A stretch of 64,000 bases of DNA from Legionella beliardensis (GCF_900452395.1 NZ_UGNV01000001.1:2319501-2383500), one strand, 5' to 3'. Counted from the stretch's first letter, positions 18,909 to 31,362 are shown. Program-made: numbers and translations. Notes: a model not told the origin generated them from the sequence alone.

Positions 18909-19262
18909 TTATTTAATTTTACTGCGCTCTTTCTTCCGTAAAATAGTCTGATAAAATTTTTGATTACTAGGTGCAACATCATGGCCATTATGCACATTTT
19001 CAGCGACCGTCTTAATAAGATTTAGCTGCTCTTTTGCAGTTTTATCTTTATTTTTTAGTAAGTTATATATGATGGCTACTCCTTTAGGAACGCGCTTACT
19101 TGTACCATCATCAAACCATATATTTGCCGCCCCTCCATCACGCATAAAACTATAATTTTCAACTGTAAACGATGTATTTCTGATTAACTCTTCAATGGAT
19201 TTTAAATATTCTAAGCTTACCTGGTCTTCTTCAATAGTGTCTTTCAATGATTTTTCTGTCAT
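18909..19262 (-). CDS. Hypothetical 117-residue protein
   Basis: I do not recognise it. It is soluble, helical and charged, with a central IWFDDGTSKRVPKG segment and a basic C-terminus (LRKKERSKIK). An upstream in-frame ATG at 19292 would add ten hydrophobic residues. However, a perfect TATAAT at 19300-19295 places the likely transcript start just inside that extension, favouring 19262. No clear ribosome site precedes either start, so expression is uncertain. Confidence 0.5.
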   Translation of the reverse strand: MTEKSLKDTIEEDQVSLEYLKSIEELIRNTSFTVENYSFMRDGGAANIWFDDGTSKRVPKGVAIIYNLLKNKDKTAKEQLNLIKTVAENVHNGHDVAPSNQKFYQTILRKKERSKIK

Positions 19263-19476
19263 AAAGTAACTATAAATTAATAAACCTATCATTAATTATA
19301 ATGGTTAGATAAAAAAATATATTAAAAAATAGTGAAATTTATGAAAAATTTTTAACTTAAGGGGATTGCATTAACTAATCTTAAAAAGAGATCTAAAGAA
19401 ATCGATAGCTATCGTATTTTTAACTATCCATTTTGGCTGAAATGTTTAATCAATTTTCAATCTAGGTAAAAAATCT

Positions 19477-20670
19477 ATGACAAGAAATTATCAAACAAGT
19501 CAAGAATTACAATTATTAATACTCATTATTTTTATTTCTTCGTTAGGTCAAATTAACTCTGATTTATATTTGCCTTCATTGCCAAATATGGCAAACAAAC
19601 TTCAGGTAAGCACTACTTGGATTCAAATGACGGTGGTTATTTATATGGTAGGATTTAGTGTGTCACAACTTGTTTATGGTGCCTGGTCAGATGCCATTGG
19701 CAGAAGAAAACCTTTAATTACGGGATTAGTTATCGTTTTTTTAGGTAGTGTATTATGTTGTCTCGCGCCAACTATTCATATTTTACTTCTGGGACGCTTT
19801 CTGCAAGGACTTGGTGCAGGCGCAGGGTTAGCCTTAACACGTCCAATTTTAAGAGATTTATTCGAAAATAAAAAATTAGCTATCTACAATTCATACTTAT
19901 CAATATCCAGTGTCGTTGTTTTGTCTGCAGCACCAATCTTAGGTGGCTACATTGAACATTTTGCAGGCTGGCGGTATAACTTTCTTTTTTTAAGCGTTTA
20001 TAATTTTACTATTCTTTATTTGTTTTATCTAAAACTTCCTGAAACCAGCCAATATTATCATCAAGATAATTTTCAACCAGCCATTATTTTTAATAATATG
20101 ATGTACTTACTCAAATCTAATCTTTTCTTAAAATTTGTCCTACCTTCTTTATTGACTTATGCAGGCATTCTAGCTTGTATGACCGCCTTGCCTATCGTAT
20201 TACAAGGAAAAGTAGGCCTATCGCCCGTTCAGTTTGGCTGGCTTTCTATATTAGTTGGCTCAGGTTTTGCCTTTGGTGGGTTTATTAATGCGCGATTAGT
20301 AGGAATATATGGCATTAATGCCATGATGATTTTTGGATTTTTAAGCCAATTTAGCGCTGGCCTCTTTATGTTAGTATTTTATTTGCTAAGTTATCTTAAT
20401 ACTTGGGTCATTATTATTCCTATCATTATTTTTATGTTTGGCTCAAGCCTTGTATTTCCTAATTCCTCCACAGGCGCTTTAATACCTTTTCCTAAAATTG
20501 CTGGTACAGCTGGAGCAGTATTTGGTTTTATGCAAATTTTAGGGGGAGCGTTCGCAAGTGGCCTAATCGCCTTTTTTCATGATGAAAATCAATTACCTAT
20601 GGCTATAGCATTTTTGCTGACATCTGTATTATCTATCATTCTCTTTTATCTATTAAAGCCTACCACATGA
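19477..20670 (+). CDS. MFS drug-resistance transporter, Bcr/CflA family
   Basis: This 397-residue inner-membrane proton antiporter has about 12 hydrophobic helices. The MFS motif A after helix 2 is clear (LVYGAWSDAIGRRKPL), and a glycine-rich motif C-like stretch (SAAPILGGYIEHFAGWR) marks the exporter type. The opening LPSLPNMA is typical of Bcr/CflA proteins. The substrate is unknown. No regulator gene is adjacent. A REP-like arm begins right after the stop, followed by the insertion sequence. Confidence 0.88.
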   Translation: MTRNYQTSQELQLLILIIFISSLGQINSDLYLPSLPNMANKLQVSTTWIQMTVVIYMVGFSVSQLVYGAWSDAIGRRKPLITGLVIVFLGSVLCCLAPTIHILLLGRFLQGLGAGAGLALTRPILRDLFENKKLAIYNSYLSISSVVVLSAAPILGGYIEHFAGWRYNFLFLSVYNFTILYLFYLKLPETSQYYHQDNFQPAIIFNNMMYLLKSNLFLKFVLPSLLTYAGILACMTALPIVLQGKVGLSPVQFGWLSILVGSGFAFGGFINARLVGIYGINAMMIFGFLSQFSAGLFMLVFYLLSYLNTWVIIIPIIIFMFGSSLVFPNSSTGALIPFPKIAGTAGAVFGFMQILGGAFASGLIAFFHDENQLPMAIAFLLTSVLSIILFYLLKPTT

Positions 20671-20719
20671 CTTTCCTTACCCTCTCCCCAACCCTCTCCC
20701 GCGAACATCATACTCACAT

Positions 20720-22018
20720 TGTATGACCGGAACATAGGTAACAAAACTGACCGGATAGATAGGTAACACTTTAATATCATATTTTATACATTTTTTGTTC
20801 TCTTTCATTAAAAATAGAAATGGGCATAAAAGAGAAATGTAGATTCCATTGCTCTTCACTTCGGGGTATAAAGCCAATAGTTTCCCCGATTAACAACTCA
20901 GATAAAAAGATTTCCTTTCCTTTCCATTTAATCGTGCCGTTGCTTCTGACTCGTCTAGTTTCCACGTGTCTTGTATCGTATTCTATTTTAGGTAATGTCT
21001 GTGGAAAAGAGCGCGCCGAATTCGAGTAGAGCCAAAGGGGGCGTTGAAAATCAATTCCTTCATGAGGTCTTTCTTCATTAAATACTGTTCTAAATTCATC
21101 AAAACATCTTTGTTGAGCCCAGTGGTTGTCCATTGGCGGTAGCGTTGTTTCCAATTTTAAAGTTAAATGCATCCGTTCGTGCCTGCCATTTTCTTCTGGA
21201 TGCCCTTTTCTTATCCTCTCAGGTATAATTCCCAATTTAATTAACCAGATAGATAATTTAGATAAGCCTGCAATACCTGTACTGGCAAAGGGTACGCCAT
21301 TATCACTTTTAATGGCTTTAGGTAAGCCATAGGTTTTAAAAAGTCTCTCTAGTGCTTCTTTTGTTGTTAAACTTGATATCGTCTCGAATGCTCTGATATC
21401 TAAAAGATAACGACTAAAATTATCAGTCACGGTCAATGGATAGCAACGCCTTTTATTGCCTAAATAAAAGTGGCCCTTGAAATCGATACTCCAAACATCA
21501 TTTGGGCTGGTGCACAAAGAAAACGACTCATGGTAAGGTGCGACATCGCCTCGAGCTCTTCGTTTTCTTACTAAGCCATTTCTTTTAAGAATGTCATCTA
21601 TTGTACTTTTGGCTGGCCAAGCCGTGTTTGGGTATTCTTGATGAAGCCAATTGTAAATCTTTTTGCCTCCCCAAGTTTTGTGCTTCTCACGTACTGATAA
21701 GATACTTTCCTCTATCCACCCAGAGGTTTTTAAACCATGCTGATGGGGGGCCCTAGAGCGTTCTTTTAGTCCATCTATACCTGACTCTTCAAATTGCTTC
21801 ACATACTTATAACCCGTCTTTCTACTGATGCCGTAAAAAACGCATAGCTCTGCAAAACTAGCAAAGCTCTTTTCCATATAATTTGATATAAATTTTAGTT
21901 TCTCTCTCATAGCAACAGTCTCTTTCCAAGGCATTTCACACTCCTTTTACCGACATGTGATTAGTTTACTGTTACCTATCTATCCGGTCATAGGTGTTAC
22001 CTATCTACCTGGGTCGGA
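20720..22018 (-). mobile_element. IS481-like insertion sequence, about 1.3 kb
   Basis: One intact transposase gene is bounded by matching ends. Each end carries two copies of a roughly 20-bp motif close to TGACCGGATAGATAGGTAAC: at 20724-20742 and 20748-20767 on the left, and inverted at 21971-21990 and 21996-22015 on the right. The outermost copies are degenerate, so the exact termini are uncertain. No target-site duplication was recognised. The element looks complete and potentially active. Confidence 0.85.
20777..21934 (-). CDS. IS481-family transposase
   Basis: This 385-residue DDE transposase starts with a helix-turn-helix region (about 20-60, FYGISRKTGYKYVKQFEE) and a second winged segment. 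The integrase core follows, with catalytic residues in DVWSIDFKGHF, IKSDNGVPFA and GHPEENGRHERMH. The post-core motif FNEERPHEGIDFQRP is typical of IS481-like enzymes. A strong AAGGAG precedes ATG 21934. There are no frameshifts or internal stops. Confidence 0.92.
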   Translation of the reverse strand: MPWKETVAMREKLKFISNYMEKSFASFAELCVFYGISRKTGYKYVKQFEESGIDGLKERSRAPHQHGLKTSGWIEESILSVREKHKTWGGKKIYNWLHQEYPNTAWPAKSTIDDILKRNGLVRKRRARGDVAPYHESFSLCTSPNDVWSIDFKGHFYLGNKRRCYPLTVTDNFSRYLLDIRAFETISSLTTKEALERLFKTYGLPKAIKSDNGVPFASTGIAGLSKLSIWLIKLGIIPERIRKGHPEENGRHERMHLTLKLETTLPPMDNHWAQQRCFDEFRTVFNEERPHEGIDFQRPLWLYSNSARSFPQTLPKIEYDTRHVETRRVRSNGTIKWKGKEIFLSELLIGETIGFIPRSEEQWNLHFSFMPISIFNEREQKMYKI

Positions 22019-22253
22019 CCTAATAAAAGGGTACCTTTCGCGGGAGAGGGTTGGGGAGAGGGAAAGTTATGATGGTGAAAGATGAAAAGGGGGCATTTAT
22101 AAAACATACTCTGCCAACCTTAAAAAGAAGTAGCCAAAAAACGTCTAAGTCACTGCCTAGTAATTTGTGAAGCCCTCATCTTATACGGCAATGTAGCATA
22201 GCTAGCGTACTTAAATTAAGCTCAATTATATTTCGCTATATATTCAAGATAAT

Positions 22254-22279
22254 AAAAACCCGCCAATTGGCGGGTTTTT
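22254..22279 (-). terminator. Intrinsic terminator of the groES-groEL operon
   Basis: The perfect 11-bp stem AAAAACCCGCC / GGCGGGTTTTT has an AATT loop, giving a T run on either strand. It lies 20 bp after the groEL stop. Confidence 0.9.
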
Positions 22280-22298
22280 AAACTTGGGTAGAAAAGGC

Positions 22299-23948
<1,650 letters not shown>

Positions 23949-23972
23949 TTAAGTCTCCTTTAATTCGTTTGC

Positions 23973-24263
23973 TTACTTTTCGATTATGCCTAAGATATCT
24001 TCTTCACGCATGACGACTAGTTCTTCACCATCAATCTTAACTTCTGTACCTGAGTACTTACCAAATAAAACTGTCTCGCCTACTTTAACAGCTAACCCTC
24101 GGACATCACCATTTTCTAAGTTTTTGCCTGGGCCAATTGCAACTACTTCACCGCGCATAGGCTTTTCAGTAGCACTATCGGGGATAACGATACCGCCTGC
24201 TGTTGTGCGCTCTTCTTCCAGACGACGAACAACAACGCGATCGTGCAACGGACGAATTTTCAT
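23973..24263 (-). CDS. groES: Co-chaperonin GroES (HtpA in Legionella)
   Basis: This 96-residue lid of the GroEL chamber starts [18 protein letters not shown]. The mobile loop ([11 protein letters not shown]) and roof region are normal, and the end is GYSGTEV-like ([15 protein letters not shown]), as in the family. The start is the ATG at 24263, preceded by AGGAG; an in-frame upstream codon at 24290 would add nine residues not found in GroES. It is the first gene of the heat-shock operon. Confidence 0.98.
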   Translation of the reverse strand: MKIRPLHDRVVVRRLEEERTTAGGIVIPDSATEKPMRGEVVAIGPGKNLENGDVRGLAVKVGETVLFGKYSGTEVKIDGEELVVMREEDILGIIEK

Positions 24264-24354
24264 ACTTCTTTCTCCTGATGGGTTAATCACCTATAATTTT
24301 CAGATTACTCTGACCTGGTGGTAATTCCTACACCGTGAATTACCGATGACAGGC

Positions 24355-24382
24355 ATATGGGGACAACCATAATTATTTCAAG
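24355..24382 (-). promoter_or_regulatory. Sigma32 heat-shock promoter of groES-groEL
   Basis: On the minus strand, CTTGAAA (24382-24376), a 13-bp spacer and CCCCATAT (24362-24355) match the RpoH consensus essentially perfectly. It lies about 90 bp upstream of groES. Confidence 0.92.
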
Positions 24383-24462
24383 GGGAGGCAGTAAAAAAAT
24401 TTTGGTTTTTTTACTGCTCGCACTACAATGACTAGCTGTATAGTAATTTATCAGAGATATTC

Positions 24463-26232
24463 ATGAAAAAATGGCTTTTATTTACTTTAGGTTGCCTATT
24501 TTCTATACTGTGCTTTGCCGATCCTCTGCCAGTAAGTGAGATTTTTCAAGTCAATGCTACTAAGGTTGACCCTAACCAATTTTTAGTAAAATGGACAATT
24601 AAGCCTGGTTATTTTCTTTACAGTGATCGGATTAATATTAATGTACCTGATGACAGCAATATTCAATTAGGCCCTCTTTCTTTACCACCTGCTTTAACAA
24701 AAAAAGATTTACAAGGTAAAGCCTATACTGTTTATCGAAATGAACTTAGTTTACCCATTGCTGTACTAGGTAAAGAACCTGGCGAAGCATTAGTTACTTT
24801 ACATTACCAAGGCTGTGCTGATGATGGCTTTTGCTATCCTCCACAAACAAAACAAATAAAATTAGCTATTGCCAAGGATTTATCATTAAGTAATGTAGAA
24901 TTGTTTCAAGATAATACGGTAATGAGTGAGGAGTCTGCTAACACCACGACTGATGAGCCCACGCTCGATTCTATTTTTCTAAATCATAACTTGCCTATGA
25001 TTTTTCTTATTTTCTTCGGCTTTGGTTTATTGTTATCCTTTACACCTTGCATTTTGCCGATGGTACCTGTGCTCTCGGGAATTATTGTAGGCCATAGTCA
25101 AACCATGTCTACAGGGAAGGCATTTCGCTTATCCCTAAGTTATGTGCTAAGTATGTCTGTTACCTATGCTTTAGTTGGGGCGGCGGTCTCACTATTAGGT
25201 AGTAACTTACAAATTATTATGCAATCTCCTTGGGCTATTAGTTTATTTAGCTTACTCTTCGTTATCTTATCGCTGTCTATGTTTGGCTTTTTTGAACTAA
25301 AATTGCCTGTTTCTTGGCAAGCTAAATTAGCACAATTAAATCGCCGTCAGGAAAGTGGCCACTATTTAAGTGCTGCTGTTATGGGGTGTTTATCTACTTT
25401 AATTTTATCACCTTGCGTGACCGCCCCGCTAATTGGTGTTTTAGGTTATATTGCTAGCAGTGGCAATGTGGTATTAGGCAGCTTTAGTTTATTCTTTTTA
25501 AGCCTAGGCATGGGAACACCTCTAATCTTAATCGGTACTTCTGCCGGGCGTTGGCTACCTAAGGCTGGCCACTGGATGAATGCTGTTAAATCCTTTTTTG
25601 GGGTTTTATTGTTAGGCGTTGCGATTTATCTTTTAAGCCGCATTTTGCCTGGTGCGCTAAGCATGGCTTGCTGGGCAGCTTTACTTATTTTTTCTGGTAT
25701 TTATTTAGGTGCTTTAGTACGTGCTACCTCTAATTACGATAAATTCTGTCAAGGGATGGGAATTATCTTATTAGTCTATGGATTATTCGTGCTACTAGGC
25801 GCGAGTATGGGTGAAACAAATCCTTTACAACCCTTAGCTCACTGGTCAGACAAAGAACATGAAACCCTGGCTTACCAACCAGTTAAAACAGTTGCCGAAG
25901 TAGAACAAGCCATAGCAAGTGCTCAGGGCAAACCGGTTATATTAGATTTTTACGCCGATTGGTGTGTTACTTGTCAGTACATTGAAGCAAATGTCTTAAA
26001 AAATCCTGAAGTCAAAACACGTCTAAAAGACTTTGTGGTTTTAAGAGCAGATGTTACAGCGAACAATGAAGCAAATCAGGCTTTATTACGTAAATACCAG
26101 GTCGTCGCACCGCCTACTTTTCTATTCTTTAATAAAGAAGGCGATGAACTTGAACATTCTCGCTTAGTAGGTGAGGTAGATAGCCAAATGTTTCTGAAAC
26201 GCTTACAAAGTGTAAAATCTCAAGCGTTTTGA
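24463..26232 (+). CDS. dsbD: Thiol:disulfide interchange protein DsbD
   Basis: DsbD passes electrons from cytoplasmic thioredoxin across the inner membrane to periplasmic reductases. The 589 residues comprise a signal peptide, an N-terminal immunoglobulin-like domain with the redox pair region DDGFCYPP, a central multi-helix domain with conserved cysteines (FTPCILPMVPVLSG and SPCVTAPLIG), and a C-terminal thioredoxin fold with active site C501-V-T-C504 (FYADWCVTCQYIE). It lies divergent from groES; in Legionella species this neighbourhood with groESL appears familiar, from memory. The ribosome site is weak. Confidence 0.95.
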   Translation: MKKWLLFTLGCLFSILCFADPLPVSEIFQVNATKVDPNQFLVKWTIKPGYFLYSDRININVPDDSNIQLGPLSLPPALTKKDLQGKAYTVYRNELSLPIAVLGKEPGEALVTLHYQGCADDGFCYPPQTKQIKLAIAKDLSLSNVELFQDNTVMSEESANTTTDEPTLDSIFLNHNLPMIFLIFFGFGLLLSFTPCILPMVPVLSGIIVGHSQTMSTGKAFRLSLSYVLSMSVTYALVGAAVSLLGSNLQIIMQSPWAISLFSLLFVILSLSMFGFFELKLPVSWQAKLAQLNRRQESGHYLSAAVMGCLSTLILSPCVTAPLIGVLGYIASSGNVVLGSFSLFFLSLGMGTPLILIGTSAGRWLPKAGHWMNAVKSFFGVLLLGVAIYLLSRILPGALSMACWAALLIFSGIYLGALVRATSNYDKFCQGMGIILLVYGLFVLLGASMGETNPLQPLAHWSDKEHETLAYQPVKTVAEVEQAIASAQGKPVILDFYADWCVTCQYIEANVLKNPEVKTRLKDFVVLRADVTANNEANQALLRKYQVVAPPTFLFFNKEGDELEHSRLVGEVDSQMFLKRLQSVKSQAF

Positions 26233-26351
26233 TGGTTAGTTAAGCTAAAATTATTTAGCAAAATAGACAACTTTTAACTAAAAAAGAGATATAATTAGCA
26301 CCTTTGTATAAAAGCCGCTATCGTAGGGCTTGTAGAGAGTTATAGAAATTG

Positions 26352-27665
26352 ATGAATCATAAAGTAGGTTTTGTTAGCCTAGGTTGCCCTAAAGCGTTAG
26401 TTGATTCTGAACGAATTATTACCCAATTGCGCGCACAAGGCTATGAATTAGTATCTACCTATCAAGATGCTGGTGTTGTTGTAGTTAATACTTGCGGTTT
26501 TATTGATGCGGCGGTGACTGAATCGTTAGACACGATAAAAGAAGCCATGGCTGAGAATGGGCGAGTTATTGTAACCGGTTGCTTAGGTGCGAAAGCACAA
26601 CTGATTCGCGAAGCTTGTCCTGAGGTACTACATATAAGTGGAGCCCATGCTTATGAGGAAGTCGTGGGCGCCGTTCACGAGCATTTGCCGCCACCTAAAA
26701 ATCCATTTACCCAGCTTATACCGACCCAAGGCATTAAATTAACGCCGCGTCATTATGCTTACTTAAAAATTTCAGAAGGCTGTAATCAAAAATGCACCTT
26801 TTGTATTATTCCTACTATGCGTGGAAAACTACAAAGCTATCCACTAACGCAAGTTCTTTCTGAGGCAAAACGCCTTAAAGAAGCAGGTGTTAAAGAGATT
26901 TTAGTTATCTCGCAAGATACTAGCGCTTATGGCGTAGATACACGTTATCAATCTGTAGAATGGCAGGGTAAGCAATTAAACACAAAATTTTATGATTTAT
27001 GCGCGCAGCTAGGCGAACTTGGCATATGGGTTCGTCTCCATTATATATATCCTTATCCGCATGTAGATGAAATTATACCCCTGATGCGTGATGGCTTAAT
27101 TCTTCCTTATTTAGATATTCCGCTACAACATGCCAATCCTCGGGTACTAAAAGCGATGAAACGACCTGCTAACAGTGAAAATACCTTAGCTCGTATTGCG
27201 AGCTGGCGTCAAACTTGTCCCGACATTACTTTACGCTCTACATTTATCGTGGGCTTTCCAGGTGAAACAGAAGAAGAATTTGCAGAATTACTAGATTTTC
27301 TTAAAGAAGCGAGACTTGATAGAGTTGGCTGCTTTAAATACTCACCCGTAAACGGTGCTAAAGCAAATGAGCTGGCCTGTCCTATACCTGATGATATTAA
27401 AGAAGAGCGCTACCATCGTTTCATGCAGGTGCAGGCTGAAATTAGTTACCAAAAGCTTAAGCAAAAAATTGGCTCAAAACAAACCGTCTTAATTGACGAA
27501 ATCACGCCTGAGCATGTCATTGCACGCAGCAAAAGTGACGCGCCTGAAATAGATGGACTAGTTTATTTACCTTTTCATGAGCAATTAACTGTTGGCAGCT
27601 TCGTGGATGTGACAATTACCGACAGTGATGACTATGATTTATACGGCGAAGTATCATCGTCGTGA
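26352..27665 (+). CDS. rimO: Ribosomal protein S12 methylthiotransferase RimO
   Basis: This radical-SAM enzyme methylthiolates an aspartate of ribosomal protein S12. It opens [20 protein letters not shown], with the N-terminal cluster-binding cysteines, then has the radical-SAM C144-x3-C148-x2-C151 motif ([13 protein letters not shown]). A C-terminal TRAM domain (about 370-437) binds substrate RNA or protein. The ATG at 26352 is chosen over the adjacent TTG at 26349. Its 3' end overlaps the convergent glnE end by about 34 bp. Confidence 0.96.
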   Translation: MNHKVGFVSLGCPKALVDSERIITQLRAQGYELVSTYQDAGVVVVNTCGFIDAAVTESLDTIKEAMAENGRVIVTGCLGAKAQLIREACPEVLHISGAHAYEEVVGAVHEHLPPPKNPFTQLIPTQGIKLTPRHYAYLKISEGCNQKCTFCIIPTMRGKLQSYPLTQVLSEAKRLKEAGVKEILVISQDTSAYGVDTRYQSVEWQGKQLNTKFYDLCAQLGELGIWVRLHYIYPYPHVDEIIPLMRDGLILPYLDIPLQHANPRVLKAMKRPANSENTLARIASWRQTCPDITLRSTFIVGFPGETEEEFAELLDFLKEARLDRVGCFKYSPVNGAKANELACPIPDDIKEERYHRFMQVQAEISYQKLKQKIGSKQTVLIDEITPEHVIARSKSDAPEIDGLVYLPFHEQLTVGSFVDVTITDSDDYDLYGEVSSS

Positions 27666-30379
27666 AACTGACTAATCGCTAACACAGCTTTGCAAATCTC
27701 TAGTTCATTAGTCAAATGTAGTGAGGCTAAAACACTTTGGTGAAGAAGCTTATGATAAAGCTTATAAGCATTGCTTAATATTTTAAATTCATTCATTTGA
27801 ATTATTTCTAATTTAACTAATTGCTTAAGCAGATCTAGGGTATGCGTATATTTACTAAGTACGGCAGTTGGGTGAGTAAGTACTAGGCATTGTACAAAAA
27901 ATTCTAAATCAATTAATCCGCCTGGCATGTATTTAATTTTATCATCTATCTTAAGGTTACGATTTATTTTTTGACGCATGGCTTTTATCTCGGCAAACAC
28001 CACCTCTTTTGGCCGTGGCATAGCCAGTATATGCTGCTTTAATTGCCTAAATTTAGTATAAATTGTGGGCCTACCAACAATGACTCGCGCTCGAATTAGC
28101 GCTTGATGCTCCCACAACCAGGCATGGTTTTGTTGATATTCAATAAACGAGTTAAATGCACTGACTAATAAACCAGCTTCCCCTGAAGGCCTAAGCCGTG
28201 TATCTACTTGATAAAGAACCCCTGCTTGCGAGCGCATCGTTAACATATGTAAAATTTTTTGTGTAAGCCGCGTTAGCCCTTCTATTTGTGCCGGATTGTC
28301 ATAAATAAATACTAAATCCAAATCAGAGTTATAATTCATCTCATGGCTACCTAATTTGCCGTAAGCAATAATAGCAAAATGCGATTTAATCTCATTAATT
28401 TGTGGATAGCGCTTAGATAGTGTCTGGCATGCCAAGCTAACTACTTGTTCAACAATGACTTCTGCCACATTTGATAAAAAATAAGCACTTTGCCAAGCAT
28501 TCACGTAGCCAAGTAATTCAGCCCGAGCAACAAGTAGCCAATTGGTGAGCTTAAATTGTCGTAATAAATCCTCTTGATATTCAATATCATTACTTTCTGC
28601 TAATTGTTTTGCTAATTTCTGCTGCAATTGCTTGCGGGAAAAAGGCTGCCAATTTGGCGCTTGATCTAATAATATTTCTAATAAAAAGGGGTGATTAACC
28701 AATAATGACGTATTAAACTTGCTATTGGTAAACCAAAAAAACAATTCTTTTAGCGCATGTGGATTTTCATTAAATAAAGTGATGTAAGCACTACGGCTTA
28801 CTATGTTTTCCAGTAAATGAATTACATTAAGTAATATCTCTTCCGTGTTGCTTACCTTAGCTAACTCTTTTAAAAGTAATACCATAAAGCGATCAAGCCT
28901 TATGCGCGCCGCTTGATTAAGTCGACGGCAACGTGGGCTATGTCTAAAATTAGAAATCAATTGATAACAACGTTGACTGTCTTGATACCCTAGGCTTGCT
29001 AGTAAATTAATAGCCATTGTACTTTCAACATGCCCCTGCCATACATTGCTTAACTGATTATTTAAGAGCCTATCACTATCCTCGTAATCAACTGCTTGCT
29101 GTAACATAGAAAGAAAAAGGTTGCGAATAATTTTTTGAAAGCGTTGCAAAATTTTTACTAAGGAATCCCAGCTTACAAATCCCATAGCCAAAGCAATTTT
29201 AGCCTGTTTTATGGCATCTTTAGGCAAGGAATGTACCTGTTGATCATTTTCACTTTGTAGACAATTTTCAAGTTTTCTTAAAAAAAGATAGGCTTGCTTT
29301 AAAATATTAACGCGAGAAAATAGTTTTTCTGCTTTCAATACATCTAAAGCATTAAGCAGGTTTGTTTGACGCAATAAAGGCAGGCGTCCGCCGCGGATTA
29401 GCTGAATGCTTTGCACAATAAATTCAATTTCTCGAATACCACCAAGTCCTCTTTTTATATCATCTAAGTTTGGGTTTAGCTGTACCTCACGCTCTATCAT
29501 ACTTTTCATACTTCGTAAGGATTCGATAACACTAAAGTCAATATAGCGTCGGTAGACAAAAGGCGTAATTAATTTTTGGAACCCTTCTGAAACCTGCGTT
29601 GCACTACCTATTAAGCGTGCCTTGACCATCGCATAACGTTCCCAATCTCGACCCTGCTCTTGATAGTAAGTTTCCATCGCGGCAAGTGAAGAAACTAATG
29701 CCCCGCTCTCACCATTAGGACGCAGCCTTAAATCAATACGAAATACGAACCCATCTTCCGTTACATCTTGCATGAGTTTTATAAACAATTGGACTACTTT
29801 GGTAAAAAAATACTGATTGGTTACTGACTCCTTGCCATTGGTATAGCCAGAGGCTGAGTAAGCCATGATTAAATCAATGTCAGATGAGTAATTTAATTCT
29901 TGCCCACCTAATTTTCCCATGGCTAATACATAAAGCTCAGCCGCTTTTCCGGCTTCATCCATAGGATTGCCATAACGCTGAACCATTTCTTGTTGGCAAT
30001 AATTTAACGTTCGCAAAATTAAGGCATCTGCACACTCTGACCAGGCAGTCATGGTTTCTACTGTATCAGCTAATCCACCTTGCTCGCGTAATAAAAGCCT
30101 AAGAAAATGATAATGCCTAAATTTTCGAATGGCGTGTGCAAATTGCTGGTTAGAGTGAGCAGGTAGATCTTGTAGAAAATTAATATAATCAACCAAATTG
30201 AATGCGGTTTTACAATCATCTTGATTAAGTAAAGTCTCTAAAATTGTAATCTGCCTTAACGCATAATCACTGATTAATAATAAGGTACGTACCGCTTCTC
30301 GTAGGGGATGGTCTAAATTAGAAAAATGTTTAGCAAAAAATGATTGATTAGCTTGTAAAATCGTAGGAATAATTAACAC
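27632..30379 (-). CDS. glnE: Bifunctional glutamine synthetase adenylyltransferase/deadenylylase
   Basis: GlnE adds and removes AMP on glutamine synthetase in response to PII and glutamine. The 915-residue protein has two nucleotidyltransferase domains: the N-terminal deadenylylase site [18 protein letters not shown] (D167/D169) and the C-terminal adenylylase site [18 protein letters not shown] (D686/D688), with helical linkers between. It is slightly shorter than E. coli GlnE (about 946). The start is a GTG at 30379 with GAG six bases upstream. It converges on and overlaps rimO. Confidence 0.96.
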   Translation of the reverse strand: MLIIPTILQANQSFFAKHFSNLDHPLREAVRTLLLISDYALRQITILETLLNQDDCKTAFNLVDYINFLQDLPAHSNQQFAHAIRKFRHYHFLRLLLREQGGLADTVETMTAWSECADALILRTLNYCQQEMVQRYGNPMDEAGKAAELYVLAMGKLGGQELNYSSDIDLIMAYSASGYTNGKESVTNQYFFTKVVQLFIKLMQDVTEDGFVFRIDLRLRPNGESGALVSSLAAMETYYQEQGRDWERYAMVKARLIGSATQVSEGFQKLITPFVYRRYIDFSVIESLRSMKSMIEREVQLNPNLDDIKRGLGGIREIEFIVQSIQLIRGGRLPLLRQTNLLNALDVLKAEKLFSRVNILKQAYLFLRKLENCLQSENDQQVHSLPKDAIKQAKIALAMGFVSWDSLVKILQRFQKIIRNLFLSMLQQAVDYEDSDRLLNNQLSNVWQGHVESTMAINLLASLGYQDSQRCYQLISNFRHSPRCRRLNQAARIRLDRFMVLLLKELAKVSNTEEILLNVIHLLENIVSRSAYITLFNENPHALKELFFWFTNSKFNTSLLVNHPFLLEILLDQAPNWQPFSRKQLQQKLAKQLAESNDIEYQEDLLRQFKLTNWLLVARAELLGYVNAWQSAYFLSNVAEVIVEQVVSLACQTLSKRYPQINEIKSHFAIIAYGKLGSHEMNYNSDLDLVFIYDNPAQIEGLTRLTQKILHMLTMRSQAGVLYQVDTRLRPSGEAGLLVSAFNSFIEYQQNHAWLWEHQALIRARVIVGRPTIYTKFRQLKQHILAMPRPKEVVFAEIKAMRQKINRNLKIDDKIKYMPGGLIDLEFFVQCLVLTHPTAVLSKYTHTLDLLKQLVKLEIIQMNEFKILSNAYKLYHKLLHQSVLASLHLTNELEICKAVLAISQFHDDDTSPYKS

Positions 30380-30609
30380 TAATAGCTCGTAGTTAGAATT
30401 AAATGAATTAACTTTAATTAATCATAATCAAGCTTGCGCTAGAAAGTAAATTCGTATGCCAACATTTATATCTTACGCCCCAAAAGCAACTTGTCTTAAA
30501 ATTATTCACTATGACAAACTACCGCAACCCATTACGAAAAAAGCCTAAGAGTTTAGACCAAATGAGACGATTATAGCTATAATGTAAAAAAACAATTAAG
30601 GCCGTTCGT

Positions 30610-31362
30610 ATGAAAAGGACTCTTCTTTTTGTTGTGCTACTTCTTTCTAGTATTCTTACTTTTGCTCAAAACGAGCCACCTATTCGGGTCGGGGTTGATA
30701 ATTTTTATCCTCCCTTTACCATGCGTGCTGGAAATAATCAGGTATTTGGTTTTGATATTGCTCTCGTAACGCGTATTTGCCAAATTTTAAATAGAACATG
30801 CAAATTTTATCCCATGCTTTTTTCTGATTTACTTGCTGAACTTGAAGATGGTGGCATGGATATAGCCGTTGGAGCCATTGCAATTACGCCAGAGCGCGCT
30901 GCACGTATGTCTTTTTCTAAGCCTTATTTAAAGAGTCAAGCCCGCTTTTTAGGTAACAAAAGTGTCGATTCTAAAGTATTTAATATAAAAGCTTTGGGTA
31001 ATTATAAAATTGGCGTGGTGCGAGGCACCTTTTTTCCTCAAGTTTTAACCTCATTAGGGGTAAATAATTCACAAATTACATCCTATGAGCGCCTTGATTC
31101 TGCCATCGATGCATTAAATGAAGGTTTTATTGATATTGCAATTATGGATAACACCAGTGCACTTTATTGGCAACAAGAAGCATCAGGAATTTTAGTTCCT
31201 CTTGGCCAAGCCTTTGATTATGGTTATGGCATAGCTATTGCTGTTAATCGCAGCAAGGGGAATTTATTACAATCAATTAATAGCGCATTAGACCAGTATC
31301 TAAAAGAAGCTGAGTTTAAAAAAAATTATGATAAATATTTAAGCCACTTTAATAATCCCTAA
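30610..31362 (+). CDS. Periplasmic amino-acid-binding protein (ABC transporter, ArtJ/ArtI-like)
   Basis: This 250-residue type 2 periplasmic binding protein has a signal peptide (MKRTLLFVVLLLSSILTFA). The lobe signatures are IRVGVDNFYPPFT, VFGFDIALVTRICQ, FSDLLAELEDGGMDIAVGAIAITPERA and FSKPYL, typical of binders of basic or polar amino acids such as arginine. No permease or ATPase gene adjoins it, so it must pair with a distant transporter or act as a sensor. A TATAAT box lies shortly upstream. AAGG precedes the start. Confidence 0.88.
   Translation: MKRTLLFVVLLLSSILTFAQNEPPIRVGVDNFYPPFTMRAGNNQVFGFDIALVTRICQILNRTCKFYPMLFSDLLAELEDGGMDIAVGAIAITPERAARMSFSKPYLKSQARFLGNKSVDSKVFNIKALGNYKIGVVRGTFFPQVLTSLGVNNSQITSYERLDSAIDALNEGFIDIAIMDNTSALYWQQEASGILVPLGQAFDYGYGIAIAVNRSKGNLLQSINSALDQYLKEAEFKKNYDKYLSHFNNP

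Larger units (their letters stand above)
20680..22062. repeat. REP-like palindrome split by an insertion sequence
   Basis: The 26-bp arms at 20680-20705 and 22037-22062 are perfect inverted copies; one begins CCCTCTCCCCAACCCTCTCC. Without the intervening 1.3 kb they would form a single strong hairpin between the MFS gene and groEL. Similar C-rich palindromes are common intergenic repeats in bacteria. Confidence 0.8.

Noticed and set aside
19295-19335. PmrA-like site upstream of the hypothetical at 18909-19262
   Set aside because: A TATAAT box is present, but the upstream T/A runs do not form two properly spaced CTTAA half-sites.
24264-24290. N-terminal extension of GroES
   Set aside because: The added residues are absent from the family and the ribosome site lies just before the internal ATG at 24263.
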